NCBI GenBank assembly: GCA_002427475.1
Contig: DIRG01000115.1
Location: 1-13,420, forward strand
Length of the DNA stretch: 13,420 nucleotides
Direction: 5' to 3'
From: Mageeibacillus sp. UBA5442
Lineage (GTDB): Bacteria; Bacillota; Clostridia; Saccharofermentanales; DTU023
Position 1 is the stretch's first letter, and every line of letters starts with the position of its first letter. The notes under the pieces are model-generated. The model ran no database searches and had not been told where the DNA came from. It saw only the letters and a list, made by a program, of their open reading frames with translations. A program made the position numbers and the translations under genes. Shown in pieces: positions 1 through 6,967 of this stretch.

Positions 1-22
1 AAAGGTTATGCATCGAAAGCAT

Positions 23-31
23 AAGGAGGGG
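23..31 (+). promoter_or_regulatory. Ribosome binding site of pta
   Basis: AAGGAGGGG lies immediately ahead of the ATG at 35, with about 5 bases between its GGAGG core and the start codon. It decides the start: an in-frame ATG at 8 would place this purine block inside the coding region and add nine residues that do not resemble the family's N-terminus. Confidence 0.8.
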
Positions 32-34
32 CAC

Positions 35-1033
35 ATGTCATTTAAAGAAAATATTCTGCAGAAGTCAAAAGCTGCTGGAAAAACAATTGTATTGCCGGAA
101 AGTGACGATCCGCGAGTTGCAGAAGCAGCAGCGAAAATATTGGCGGAGAAGATCGCCAAGATCATTCTCATCGGTGATAAAGCCGAAATTACAAGTCTTT
201 ATCCCGATCTTGATTTGTCAGATGCAGTGTTCGAGGATCCGAGCACAAGCAATTTACGGGAAGAATTCAATCAGAAATATCTCGAGTTACGTAAACATAA
301 AGGCTGCACTGAAGCAGATGCTGTAGAAGCAATGGGTGAGCCTATTCCATTCGGCGTTATGATGGTAAAGGCCGGGCTCGCTGATGGCTTAGTTGCAGGT
401 GCAGTACATAGCACAGCAGACACTTTACGTCCTGCTTTGCGCATCTTGCGTACTAAACCCGGTACCAAATTGGTGTCATCTTTCATCCTGATGGATAGTC
501 CTGAAAAGGAATATGGTGAAGACGGCTTAATTCTTTTCTCCGACTGCGCACTCATGATTGACCCGGATGCGGAAGAATTGTCAGAGATAGCGCTTTGCTC
601 GGCTGAGTCCTTTGAGAGTCTCACAGATAAGGAAGCACGGGTCGCAATGTTATCGTTCTCTACTTGGGGGAGTGGTATAGGGGAGTCTGTAGAGAAAGTT
701 GCAGCAGCTACTGCTCTTGTTAAGGAGAAGAATCCTGATTTAATCGTTGAAGGTGAATTTCAAGCAGATACCGCTATAGTGCCCTCAGTAGCAGCGCGTA
801 AAGCTCCTGACAGCGTGATTGCCGGAAGAGCTAATTGTCTGATTTTTCCTGATCTCAATTCTGCAAACATTTCCTATAAACTGGTTCAGCGCTTAGGGAA
901 TGCTGCAGCCTATGGACCCATACTCCAAGGCTTGGCTAAACCGATTAATGACCTTTCGCGAGGAGCGAGCGTTGATGATATCGTCGGTGTCGTAGCACTA
1001 ACCTGTGTCCAAAGCACACTGGAAGACGAATAA
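35..1033 (+). CDS. pta: Phosphate acetyltransferase (phosphotransacetylase)
   Basis: Cytoplasmic enzyme that converts acetyl-CoA and phosphate into acetyl phosphate and CoA, the first step of acetate fermentation. The 332-residue product has the single-domain length of clostridial and Bacillus Pta, without the long regulatory N-terminus of the enteric form. Family blocks are visible: VLPESDDPRV near residues 19-28, VAGAVHSTAD at 120-129, SFSTWGS at 207-213, EGEFQAD near 240, and the C-terminal block FPDLNSANISYKLVQR followed by GPILQGLAKPINDLSRG. The usual wording in that last block is DLNAGNIGYK, so the Ser-Ala pair is a small divergence. The ATG at 35 was chosen over one at 8 because of a strong Shine-Dalgarno site. 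The gene for the next enzyme, ackA, follows after 47 bases with no visible promoter or terminator between, so the two are probably cotranscribed. The promoter lies upstream of the window. Confidence 0.96.
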   Translation: MSFKENILQKSKAAGKTIVLPESDDPRVAEAAAKILAEKIAKIILIGDKAEITSLYPDLDLSDAVFEDPSTSNLREEFNQKYLELRKHKGCTEADAVEAMGEPIPFGVMMVKAGLADGLVAGAVHSTADTLRPALRILRTKPGTKLVSSFILMDSPEKEYGEDGLILFSDCALMIDPDAEELSEIALCSAESFESLTDKEARVAMLSFSTWGSGIGESVEKVAAATALVKEKNPDLIVEGEFQADTAIVPSVAARKAPDSVIAGRANCLIFPDLNSANISYKLVQRLGNAAAYGPILQGLAKPINDLSRGASVDDIVGVVALTCVQSTLEDE

Positions 1034-1080
1034 ATTAAAAGTAATTTATCAATAATCAAAAATATTTAGGAGAATAATTA

Positions 1081-2310
1081 ATGAACATCTTAGTAATCAA
1101 TTCGGGCAGCTCGTCGTTGAAATATCAATTGTTGGATTTTGAGAACAAAATTGTAATGGCCAAAGGCTTGTGTGAGCGGATCGGTATTGGCGGATCTTTG
1201 TTTACTCACCAAAACAGCAATGGTTATAAAATTGTTAAAGAAAAATTTGAAATGAACGACCATCGGGCTGCGGCTAGGCGCATGGTAGATGCTCTCTTAG
1301 ATCCGAATCATCCGATAATTACTTCTCTAGAGGAGATTGACGGCATCGGTCATCGCGTAGTTCATGGAGGCCCCATTTTCTCTGAACCGGCGATAGTAAA
1401 TGAAGAAGTTAAGGAATCCATTCGCAAAACCTACGACTGGGGCCCTTTGCATAACCCTGCCAACATGATGGGGATTGAAGCTTGCGAAAAGCTAATGCCC
1501 GGCGTTCCTCAAGTTTGCGTTTTTGATACTGCTTTTCACCAAACCTTGCCACCGGAAGCTTACATGTACGGTTTGCCCTATCGCTATTATGAAAAATATC
1601 AGATCCGCCGTTACGGCTTTCACGGCACCAGCCATATGTTTGTATCTCGCCGCTGCGCAGATATCACCAAATTCAAAGCCTCTACTTTGAAACTGGTAAC
1701 CTGCCATCTCGGCAACGGCTCCTCATTCGCTGCAGTTAAGGGTGGCAAGAGTGTCGATACTTCAATGGGACTTACACCTTTAGCCGGAATTATTATGGGT
1801 ACACGCTGTGGTGATATCGACCCTGCTATTGTTCCTTATATTGCTGAGCTTGAGGGCATCACTTGTGCGGAAGTTGATAAGATCATGAATTCAGAGAGCG
1901 GCGTACAGGGCATTTCCGGCGTCAGCTCCGACTTCCGTGACCTTGAAGATGCTGCAGCAGAGGGTAACGAGCGTGCTAAGCTGGCCTTGTCTATGTTCTA
2001 TTATCAGACTAGCAAGATTATCGGTTCTTATGCAGCAGTGCTGAACGGATTAGAGGCACTTGTCTTTACAGCCGGAATAGGAGAGAATGATCCGAAGTTG
2101 CGTCAAACCGTATGTGATCAATTAGCTTACCTGGGGATCAAGTTGGATCCGGAAGCCAATAAGGTCAGGGGCGAGGAACGCAAGATCTCAACCGAAGATT
2201 CCGCAGTAGAGGTATATGTCATCCCTACCAACGAAGAACTGTCTATTGCCAGGCAGACCGTTGAGATATTGGATTTAGATAAGTGCAACATGGAAGACAG
2301 ACCTTGTTAG
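1081..2310 (+). CDS. ackA: Acetate kinase
   Basis: Makes acetate and ATP from acetyl phosphate and ADP, completing the Pta-AckA route of substrate-level phosphorylation in the cytoplasm. The 409-residue product has the usual length (about 400). It belongs to the ASKHA sugar kinase/Hsp70/actin fold. The N-terminal phosphate loop reads INSGSSSLKY and contains Asn7, Ser10 and Ser12; GHRVVHGG carries Arg92; DTAFHQTLPP carries Asp149; YGFHGTSH carries His181; MGTRCGDIDPA carries Arg242; and TNEELSIA carries Glu385. These correspond, shifted by about one, to the catalytic residues known from Methanosarcina acetate kinase, so the enzyme should be active. FTAGIGEN is the late adenosine-site motif. 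An AGGAG site at 1068-1072 sits 8 bases before the ATG. It follows pta directly and is followed after 35 bases by proS on the same strand. Confidence 0.97.
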   Translation: MNILVINSGSSSLKYQLLDFENKIVMAKGLCERIGIGGSLFTHQNSNGYKIVKEKFEMNDHRAAARRMVDALLDPNHPIITSLEEIDGIGHRVVHGGPIFSEPAIVNEEVKESIRKTYDWGPLHNPANMMGIEACEKLMPGVPQVCVFDTAFHQTLPPEAYMYGLPYRYYEKYQIRRYGFHGTSHMFVSRRCADITKFKASTLKLVTCHLGNGSSFAAVKGGKSVDTSMGLTPLAGIIMGTRCGDIDPAIVPYIAELEGITCAEVDKIMNSESGVQGISGVSSDFRDLEDAAAEGNERAKLALSMFYYQTSKIIGSYAAVLNGLEALVFTAGIGENDPKLRQTVCDQLAYLGIKLDPEANKVRGEERKISTEDSAVEVYVIPTNEELSIARQTVEILDLDKCNMEDRPC

Positions 2311-2345
2311 TACTTCAGTAATTAGAAAAGGACTGTGGGAAGAAG

Positions 2346-3782
2346 ATGAGCAAAAAAGATAAACTAGTTAAAGCTATTACTTCACGTGATGAAGATTTTT
2401 CGCAATGGTATACAGATATTGTGACCCAGGCTGAATTGAGTTCTTATTCGGCTGTGCGTGGTTGCATGATCTTACGACCTTATGCCACTGCTTTATGGGA
2501 GCTGATTCGCGAAGATCTCGACCGACGTTTTAAAGAAACCGGTCATGAGAACGTAATCATGCCTATGTTTATCCCGGAGAGTCTCCTGCAGAAGGAAAAG
2601 GACCATGTCGACGGTTTCGCTCCGGAGGTTGCCTGGGTAACACATGGCGGCGATGAAAAACTCTCTGAACGCCTTTGTGTGCGTCCGACCTCGGAGGTTC
2701 TCTTCTGCCATCATTATTCTGAAATAATTGAAAGTTGGCGCGACCTGCCCAAACTCTACAATCAGTGGGTCTCCGTTGTCCGTTGGGAAAAGTCTACACG
2801 TCCGTTCCTGCGTACGCGTGAGTTTTTCTGGCAGGAAGGTCACACAGCACACGCAACAGCTGAAGAAGCCATCCAAGAGACTAAAGACATGCTGCAGCTC
2901 TATGCAGACTTCTTTGAGGAGACTTTGGCCATTCCTGTTATCAAAGGGGTGAAAACCGATAGCGAGAAATTCGCTGGTGCAGAAACGACCTACACCGTCG
3001 AATCCATGATGTACGACGGTAAGGCCTTGCAGTCAGGCACATCACATTATTTCGGTGACGGTTTCGCCAAGGTTTTTGACATTCAGTACACTGACCGGGA
3101 TAACCAACTACAATACGTACATCAATCTTCTTGGGGTGTATCCAGTCGTTCTATCGGCGGCATCATAATGGTGCATGGAGATGATGACGGACTGGTTTTG
3201 CCACCTGCAGTTGCTCCGATTCAGATTGCAATAATCCCTATAGCTCAACACAAAGAGGGAGTACTGGATAAAGCACAAGAAATCGCCGAGCGTTTGCAGA
3301 AGAGTTACCGAGTAAAACTGGATGACAGTGATCGCATGCCCGGCTGGAAATTCTCAGAATATGAGATGAAGGGCGTACCTCTGCGCTTAGAAATCGGACC
3401 GCGTGATATTGAAAATAACAGTTGTGTTCTAGTAACACGTGACAACCGTGAGAAAATCAATGTGCCTTTAGATGAACTGGAAGAGAGAATTCCAGGAATC
3501 CTGAACGAATATCGTCAACGCTTATATAACAAAGCTAAAGAGCATCGCGAAGCTAATTCGTATGTGGCTCATAGCAGTGAAGAGTTTTTTGATATTTTGG
3601 AAAACAAAACCGGTTTCGTCACCGGATGCTGGTGTGGCAGCGCTGATTGTGAGGCTGAAGTCAAAGAGCGCACCGGTGCCACTTCACGTTGTATTACTCC
3701 GGAAGACCCGGAAGCTGACGATGTCTGCCTTATCTGCGGTGAAGATGCTACCTCTACAGTAATTTGGGGGAAAGCCTACTGA
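2346..3782 (+). CDS. proS: Prolyl-tRNA synthetase, archaeal/eukaryotic-like (type 3)
   Basis: Charges tRNA-Pro with proline using ATP (class II aminoacyl-tRNA synthetase, cytoplasm). The 478-residue length and architecture fit the archaeal/eukaryotic-like ProS form, not the bacterial form of about 570 residues that has an inserted editing domain. The catalytic core includes CVRPTSEV, motif 2 FLRTREFFWQEGHTAHAT, the SGTSHYFGDGF substrate loop and motif 3 ending in GDDDGLVLPP. An anticodon-binding domain starts near IQIAIIPIAQHKEG. The C-terminal domain has cysteines at 428, 430, 435, 449, 461 and 464 and ends in WGKAY; the terminal Tyr is typical of this type, and the cysteines could hold zinc, as in related enzymes. 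A purine run AAAAGGA at 2326-2332 is the likely, rather distant, ribosome binding site. The stop codon overlaps the ATG of murI by one base, which suggests translational coupling. Confidence 0.95.
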   Translation: MSKKDKLVKAITSRDEDFSQWYTDIVTQAELSSYSAVRGCMILRPYATALWELIREDLDRRFKETGHENVIMPMFIPESLLQKEKDHVDGFAPEVAWVTHGGDEKLSERLCVRPTSEVLFCHHYSEIIESWRDLPKLYNQWVSVVRWEKSTRPFLRTREFFWQEGHTAHATAEEAIQETKDMLQLYADFFEETLAIPVIKGVKTDSEKFAGAETTYTVESMMYDGKALQSGTSHYFGDGFAKVFDIQYTDRDNQLQYVHQSSWGVSSRSIGGIIMVHGDDDGLVLPPAVAPIQIAIIPIAQHKEGVLDKAQEIAERLQKSYRVKLDDSDRMPGWKFSEYEMKGVPLRLEIGPRDIENNSCVLVTRDNREKINVPLDELEERIPGILNEYRQRLYNKAKEHREANSYVAHSSEEFFDILENKTGFVTGCWCGSADCEAEVKERTGATSRCITPEDPEADDVCLICGEDATSTVIWGKAY

Positions 3783-4660
3783 TGTCTGACACAGCAAGTC
3801 AGAAAAACAGAAACGCTCCTATCGGAGTGTTTGATTCCGGCTTGGGCGGTCTTACAGTATTACGCGAATTGTTGACTCTGCTGCCTCAAGAATCTTATGT
3901 TTATCTGGCTGACACTGCCAATGCTCCTTACGGGCGTAATTCTCCTGAAACCGTGCGCAAAAACACGCTAAACAACGTGGAGTTCTTCTTGCATCACGAA
4001 GTTAAGATGATTATTTTCGCCTGCAATACATCTAGTGCCATCACCCTTGATGCTGCCAAAGAAAAGGCCGGCTCTTTGCCTGTCATCGGCGTTATAGAGG
4101 CCGGCATCTCAGCGGCAATGAATGCTGCTGACAAAGAGCGTGCAGTGAAAATTGCAGTGTTGGCTACTGAAGCAACTGTGGCCAATGGAGTCTTTGCTCG
4201 CAAAATACCTGCTAAGTTTACTGAGAATGATTATGTCGAGCCGTTAGTACGGCAAAAGGCATGTCAAGATTTTGTTCAAGTGGTAGAGGATGGAAAGTGG
4301 GATGATCCGCTGGCAGATGAAGCAGCTGAAGCCTGCTTGCATGAAGTGAGAAATGAAGAGCCGGAAATTGCTATCTTGGCTTGCACTCATTTCCCTTTGT
4401 TAAAGGACTCAATTCAGAAATCACTTCCGAAAACACATCTTGTAGATTGCAGCAAAGCCCTAGCTTACGAGATAGAAGATCTACTCACGTCTCTAGACTT
4501 GTTAAATACTTCAAAGAAGAATTCGGAATTGGAAGTAGAATTTTATGTTACGAAGTATAAAACGGGTATTGAGCAGAATATAGGGCGCATCCTTGACATT
4601 GAACTTGATCGTGTGCACCATGTAGACACAAATTATACGGATGAAATTGAAGCTAATTAG
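3782..4660 (+). CDS. murI: Glutamate racemase
   Basis: Interconverts L- and D-glutamate without a cofactor and supplies the D-Glu of peptidoglycan. The N-terminal block IGVFDSGLGGLTVLREL, the ADTANAPYG loop and the two catalytic cysteines are all visible: Cys81 in FACNTSSA and Cys201 in LACTHFPLL. The predicted product has 292 residues, somewhat longer than the usual 260-280; the extra part is a C-terminal tail after about residue 245 that looks charged and unremarkable. The ATG at 3782 was chosen because it shares its A with the proS stop (TGATG) and has a GGGGGA purine block about 10 bases upstream; a TTG at 3764 would add six residues within proS. The gene ends just ahead of, or inside, the start region of the DUF1934 gene, consistent with one transcript for proS, murI and the downstream gene. 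Confidence 0.95.
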   Translation: MSDTASQKNRNAPIGVFDSGLGGLTVLRELLTLLPQESYVYLADTANAPYGRNSPETVRKNTLNNVEFFLHHEVKMIIFACNTSSAITLDAAKEKAGSLPVIGVIEAGISAAMNAADKERAVKIAVLATEATVANGVFARKIPAKFTENDYVEPLVRQKACQDFVQVVEDGKWDDPLADEAAEACLHEVRNEEPEIAILACTHFPLLKDSIQKSLPKTHLVDCSKALAYEIEDLLTSLDLLNTSKKNSELEVEFYVTKYKTGIEQNIGRILDIELDRVHHVDTNYTDEIEAN

Positions 4661-4664
4661 CTAT

Positions 4665-4671
4665 AAAGGAG
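4665..4671 (+). promoter_or_regulatory. Ribosome binding site of the DUF1934 gene
   Basis: AAAGGAG lies just after the murI stop codon and 14 bases ahead of the ATG at 4686. The spacing is long, but it is the only Shine-Dalgarno-like sequence near any candidate start; the alternative ATG at 4641, inside murI, has none. Confidence 0.45.
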
Positions 4672-4685
4672 CTTCCATTTACGGA

Positions 4686-5144
4686 ATGAAAAATTTTAAA
4701 TCCAGCGACGGCAGACAGGCCGCCCGCATAATGCTTACAAGTAGCCAGTGGTATGACGGCAAAGAACAACGTCCCGTTCGCTTGTCTACGATTGGAACAC
4801 TGGAGCATCGTTCTGAAGATAATTCCTGGATTGTCAGCTACGACGAAAGTGCTGCCACCGGAATGGAGGGGACAAGAACCAGCTTGTCACTTTACCCGGA
4901 CGGACTGATTACTCTGGCTCGAACAGGAGCAATTGAGATGCAGCTGTCTTTCAATAAAGGTGACCAGCGTCTGGAACAGTATGAGACCCCCTACGGGTTG
5001 ATCCGATTCTCTCTACTTACACATGAGGCGAAAGGATCGCTTTCCGATCATGGCGGTAATATTGAACTCGGCTATGCACTCGGAGTTGATAACAGACATA
5101 CTATTAGCACTAAGTTGTTACTTGAAGTTGAGGCGCAAAATTGA
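4686..5144 (+). CDS. DUF1934 (YwiB-like) beta-barrel protein
   Basis: A 152-residue protein of the DUF1934 family, to which Bacillus subtilis YwiB belongs. The family is a lipocalin/calycin-like beta barrel of unknown function. The recognisable pattern is a string of short beta strands with the block WIVSYDESAATGMEGTRTSL near the middle, then LYPDGLITLARTG and TPYGLIRFSLLTH, followed by alternating hydrophobic strands to the end. No signal peptide or membrane segment is seen, so it is probably cytoplasmic. The start is uncertain: an in-frame ATG at 4641 overlaps murI by 20 bases and would add 15 residues but lacks a ribosome binding site, whereas 4686 has an AAAGGAG site. It is the last gene of the pta-to-DUF1934 run; in Bacillus the homologue also lies beside a tRNA synthetase gene (argS), a context echoed here by proS. 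Function is not inferred. Confidence 0.8.
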   Translation: MKNFKSSDGRQAARIMLTSSQWYDGKEQRPVRLSTIGTLEHRSEDNSWIVSYDESAATGMEGTRTSLSLYPDGLITLARTGAIEMQLSFNKGDQRLEQYETPYGLIRFSLLTHEAKGSLSDHGGNIELGYALGVDNRHTISTKLLLEVEAQN

Positions 5145-5160
5145 GCTCTAAAGTGCTCAA
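5141..5160. terminator. Hairpin at end of DUF1934 gene, weak terminator candidate
   Basis: TTGAGC at 5141-5146 is the exact reverse complement of GCTCAA at 5155-5160, with 8 bases between. It includes the stop codon of the upstream gene. No run of T follows (ACATTTG), so intrinsic termination would be weak. It sits just ahead of the rpmF promoter and marks the end of the upstream operon. Confidence 0.3.
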
Positions 5161-5164
5161 ACAT

Positions 5165-5193
5165 TTGACAAGCAAGTCCTCATCCTTCATAAT
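5165..5193 (+). promoter_or_regulatory. SigA-type promoter of rpmF
   Basis: TTGACA at 5165-5170, a 17-base spacer, then CATAAT at 5188-5193: a perfect -35 and a five-of-six -10 at ideal spacing. Transcription would begin near 5200 and leave an untranslated leader of roughly 68 bases before rpmF. Confidence 0.7.
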
Positions 5194-5267
5194 GCTACAG
5201 GCACAAAAACAGTAATTCAAAGATTATACTTTTGAAAATATGAAACTATTAATGGGAGGTGACATAA

Positions 5268-5450
5268 ATGGCAGTTCCTAAGAGAAAATCCTCGAAACAA
5301 AGAACCCGTTCACGTCGCGCCAACTGGAAAAGAACAGCAACACCTAATCTGACCGAATGTCCGCAGTGTCATGAACTCAGAGCATCACACATGGTGTGCA
5401 AGAATTGTGGTTACTACAAGGGCAGGGAAGTAGTAAGTTCTGAAGAATAA
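5268..5450 (+). CDS. rpmF: 50S ribosomal protein L32
   Basis: A 60-residue basic protein of the large ribosomal subunit. It starts with the standard MAVPKRKSSKQRTRSRRANW block and carries two CxxC pairs, Cys31/Cys34 and Cys44/Cys47, so it is the zinc-binding (C+) form; many bacteria hold a second, cysteine-free copy induced by zinc starvation, but none is visible here. The ATG at 5268 follows a very good ribosome binding site (GGGAGGTGA, about 7 bases ahead). It has its own promoter and a downstream hairpin, so it looks like a single-gene transcript. In many bacteria rpmF follows a DUF177 (YceD) gene; that gene is absent here and the DUF1934 gene occupies the place. Confidence 0.96.
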   Translation: MAVPKRKSSKQRTRSRRANWKRTATPNLTECPQCHELRASHMVCKNCGYYKGREVVSSEE

Positions 5451-5474
5451 AAATTGATTTTTATTTAATGAATG

Positions 5475-5503
5475 AAGCAGCGTGCCACAGGCTCGTTGCT
5501 TTT
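5475..5503 (+). terminator. Rho-independent terminator after rpmF
   Basis: AAGCAGCG (5475-5482) pairs with CGTTGCTT (5494-5501) through eight pairs including one G-T wobble. Beyond a T/T mismatch, GCC pairs with GGC around an ACA loop. A short T tract (5500-5503) follows. The stem is good and the T tract short, so some read-through into der, which starts at 5527, is possible. Confidence 0.55.
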
Positions 5504-5526
5504 CACGTTAAGAATAAAGTGAAACT

Positions 5527-6879
5527 ATGAGAAAACCCATATTAGCAATTGTAGGTCGCCCCAATACAGGGAAATCAACCCTGTTCAATTCGCTTGCCGG
5601 AAAACGGTTGGCAATAGTCGGACCTAAGCCAGGGGTTACTCGTGATCGCATCATGACTGACGCCGATTGGTCAGGCCATGACTTCGTGCTTATTGATACC
5701 GGCGGTATCGAAACCGGCACAAAAGACAGTCTGCAAGACTTAATGCATCAACAGGTTGACGTCGCAATTGAGATGGCGGATGTCATATGCTTCCTCACGG
5801 ATATCAACCTCGGTCTCTCTGATATTGACTACGATATTGCGCAAAGGCTCCGTAAAAGCGGTAAGCCTGTTGTCTGTGCAGTGAACAAGATCGACGTCCC
5901 CGGATATCCGCCGCCTGAATTTTATTCTTTTTACGAGCTTGGCTTTTCCGAGACAATTCCTATTTCTGCTACGCATAAACTGGGTCTGTCAGAGCTTTTG
6001 GATGCTGTAATCAAGTATTTCCCTGAACCTTCGGAAGAGGCAGGGGATTTCGAGCATATACCCGTTGCGATTCTGGGTCGCCCCAACGCCGGCAAATCTT
6101 CCTTAGCCAACAAATTGCTGGGTGAAGAGCGCAGTATCGTCTCCGATATTCCCGGAACAACACGTGATTCCTTAGATAGTGATATTGAGCATAATGATCA
6201 AATGTACCGTTTGATTGACACTGCCGGGCTACGCAGGAAAAGCAGAATTGACGACAGTATCGAGTATGTCAGTACGTTACGAACTAGGAAAGCTGTGGAA
6301 CGCTGCGAGATCGCTCTCATCATGATTGATGCTGTCGAGGGCTTGACCAGCCAAGACACTAAGGTTGCAGGGCTGGCTCATCAAGCGGGGAAGGCTGCAA
6401 TATTTGTCGTGAACAAATGGGATCTCGTAAATCAGTCCTTCCAATATCGCCAGGACTACGAACAAGATATCCGTTTGCGTTTTAACTTTATGACCTATGC
6501 CCCTGTGATTTTCATGTCTGCTAAGACAGGAGAGGGCGTTGATCAGCTCTGGCAAGCAATTGAAGATGTACACGAAGCGTATCATCGACGCATGCCTACG
6601 TCGCTCTTGAATGATGTGATTGCTGATGCAGTTGTTATGCATCCTGCGCCGCAACACAAAGGCCGACAGCTGAAAATCTACTACGCCACGATGACCGGTG
6701 TAGCGCCTCCGACGATTCTCTTTTTTATCAACGATGTTAAGTTGCTTCACTTTTCTTATGAGCGATATCTGGAAAATCGCCTGCGGGAAAGCTTCGCCTT
6801 CCAAGGTACGCCTCTTATTTTCCGCTGGAAAGGGAAAGCAGCCCGTGACGCATCTAAGTCAGTAGTGACGCCGGACTGA
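5527..6879 (+). CDS. der: GTPase Der (EngA), double-domain ribosome assembly GTPase
   Basis: Essential GTPase with two consecutive G domains and a C-terminal KH-like domain; it helps mature the 50S subunit. In the first domain the P-loop GRPNTGKST is at residues 10-18, DTGG at 57-60 and NKID at 120-123. In the second, GRPNAGKSS is at 184-192, DTAG at 231-234 and NKWD at 296-299. The final ~110 residues form the KH-like RNA-binding part, including the PPTILFFINDV stretch. The length of 450 is normal. The two P-loops share an identical 11-base string at 5554 and 6076, a trace of the shared motif. The ATG at 5527 has only a weak purine block (AAAGTG) ahead. No convincing own promoter was seen between the rpmF hairpin and the start, so it may be expressed by read-through from rpmF; L32 and Der both serve the large subunit. 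Confidence 0.97.
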   Translation: MRKPILAIVGRPNTGKSTLFNSLAGKRLAIVGPKPGVTRDRIMTDADWSGHDFVLIDTGGIETGTKDSLQDLMHQQVDVAIEMADVICFLTDINLGLSDIDYDIAQRLRKSGKPVVCAVNKIDVPGYPPPEFYSFYELGFSETIPISATHKLGLSELLDAVIKYFPEPSEEAGDFEHIPVAILGRPNAGKSSLANKLLGEERSIVSDIPGTTRDSLDSDIEHNDQMYRLIDTAGLRRKSRIDDSIEYVSTLRTRKAVERCEIALIMIDAVEGLTSQDTKVAGLAHQAGKAAIFVVNKWDLVNQSFQYRQDYEQDIRLRFNFMTYAPVIFMSAKTGEGVDQLWQAIEDVHEAYHRRMPTSLLNDVIADAVVMHPAPQHKGRQLKIYYATMTGVAPPTILFFINDVKLLHFSYERYLENRLRESFAFQGTPLIFRWKGKAARDASKSVVTPD

Positions 6880-6891
6880 TTGTCCTTTTTT
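6873..6891 (+). terminator. Short intrinsic terminator candidate at end of der
   Basis: GGAC (6873-6876) and GTCC (6882-6885) form a four-pair stem around a five-base loop that contains the der stop codon, followed by six T (6886-6891). The T run is right but the stem is very short, so termination is likely partial. The last T is already part of the -35 box of the next promoter. Confidence 0.35.
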
Positions 6892-6918
6892 GACCACTTT
6901 GTGACAGAGTTGTATACT
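6890..6918 (+). promoter_or_regulatory. SigA-type promoter of mltG
   Basis: TTGACC at 6890-6895, a 17-base spacer, and TATACT at 6913-6918: five of six matches in each box. Transcription should start near 6925, giving a leader of about 43 bases. Confidence 0.65.
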
Positions 6919-6967
6919 TGCATCATGCTTTCGGAAAAAAACAAAGGAAAATAAGCTCAAGATATTT

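Noticed and set aside
271..624. Minus-strand open frame of 117 codons opposite pta
   Set aside because: Fully inside a conserved gene, Ser/Ala-rich low-quality protein with no motif; a shadow frame.
5450..5466. AT-rich palindrome AAAAAT/ATTTTT just after rpmF
   Set aside because: Only A-T pairs with a two-base loop; too unstable for a terminator. The hairpin at 5475-5503 is a better candidate.
5554..6086. Identical 11-base direct repeat at 5554 and 6076
   Set aside because: Both copies encode the GRPN part of the two P-loops of Der, so the repeat reflects the duplicated G domain and not a mobile or regulatory repeat.
6277..6804. Minus-strand open frame of 175 codons opposite der
   Set aside because: It lies wholly opposite the conserved GTPase and KH-like part of der, has no recognisable family pattern and no convincing ribosome binding site; it is a by-product of codon composition.
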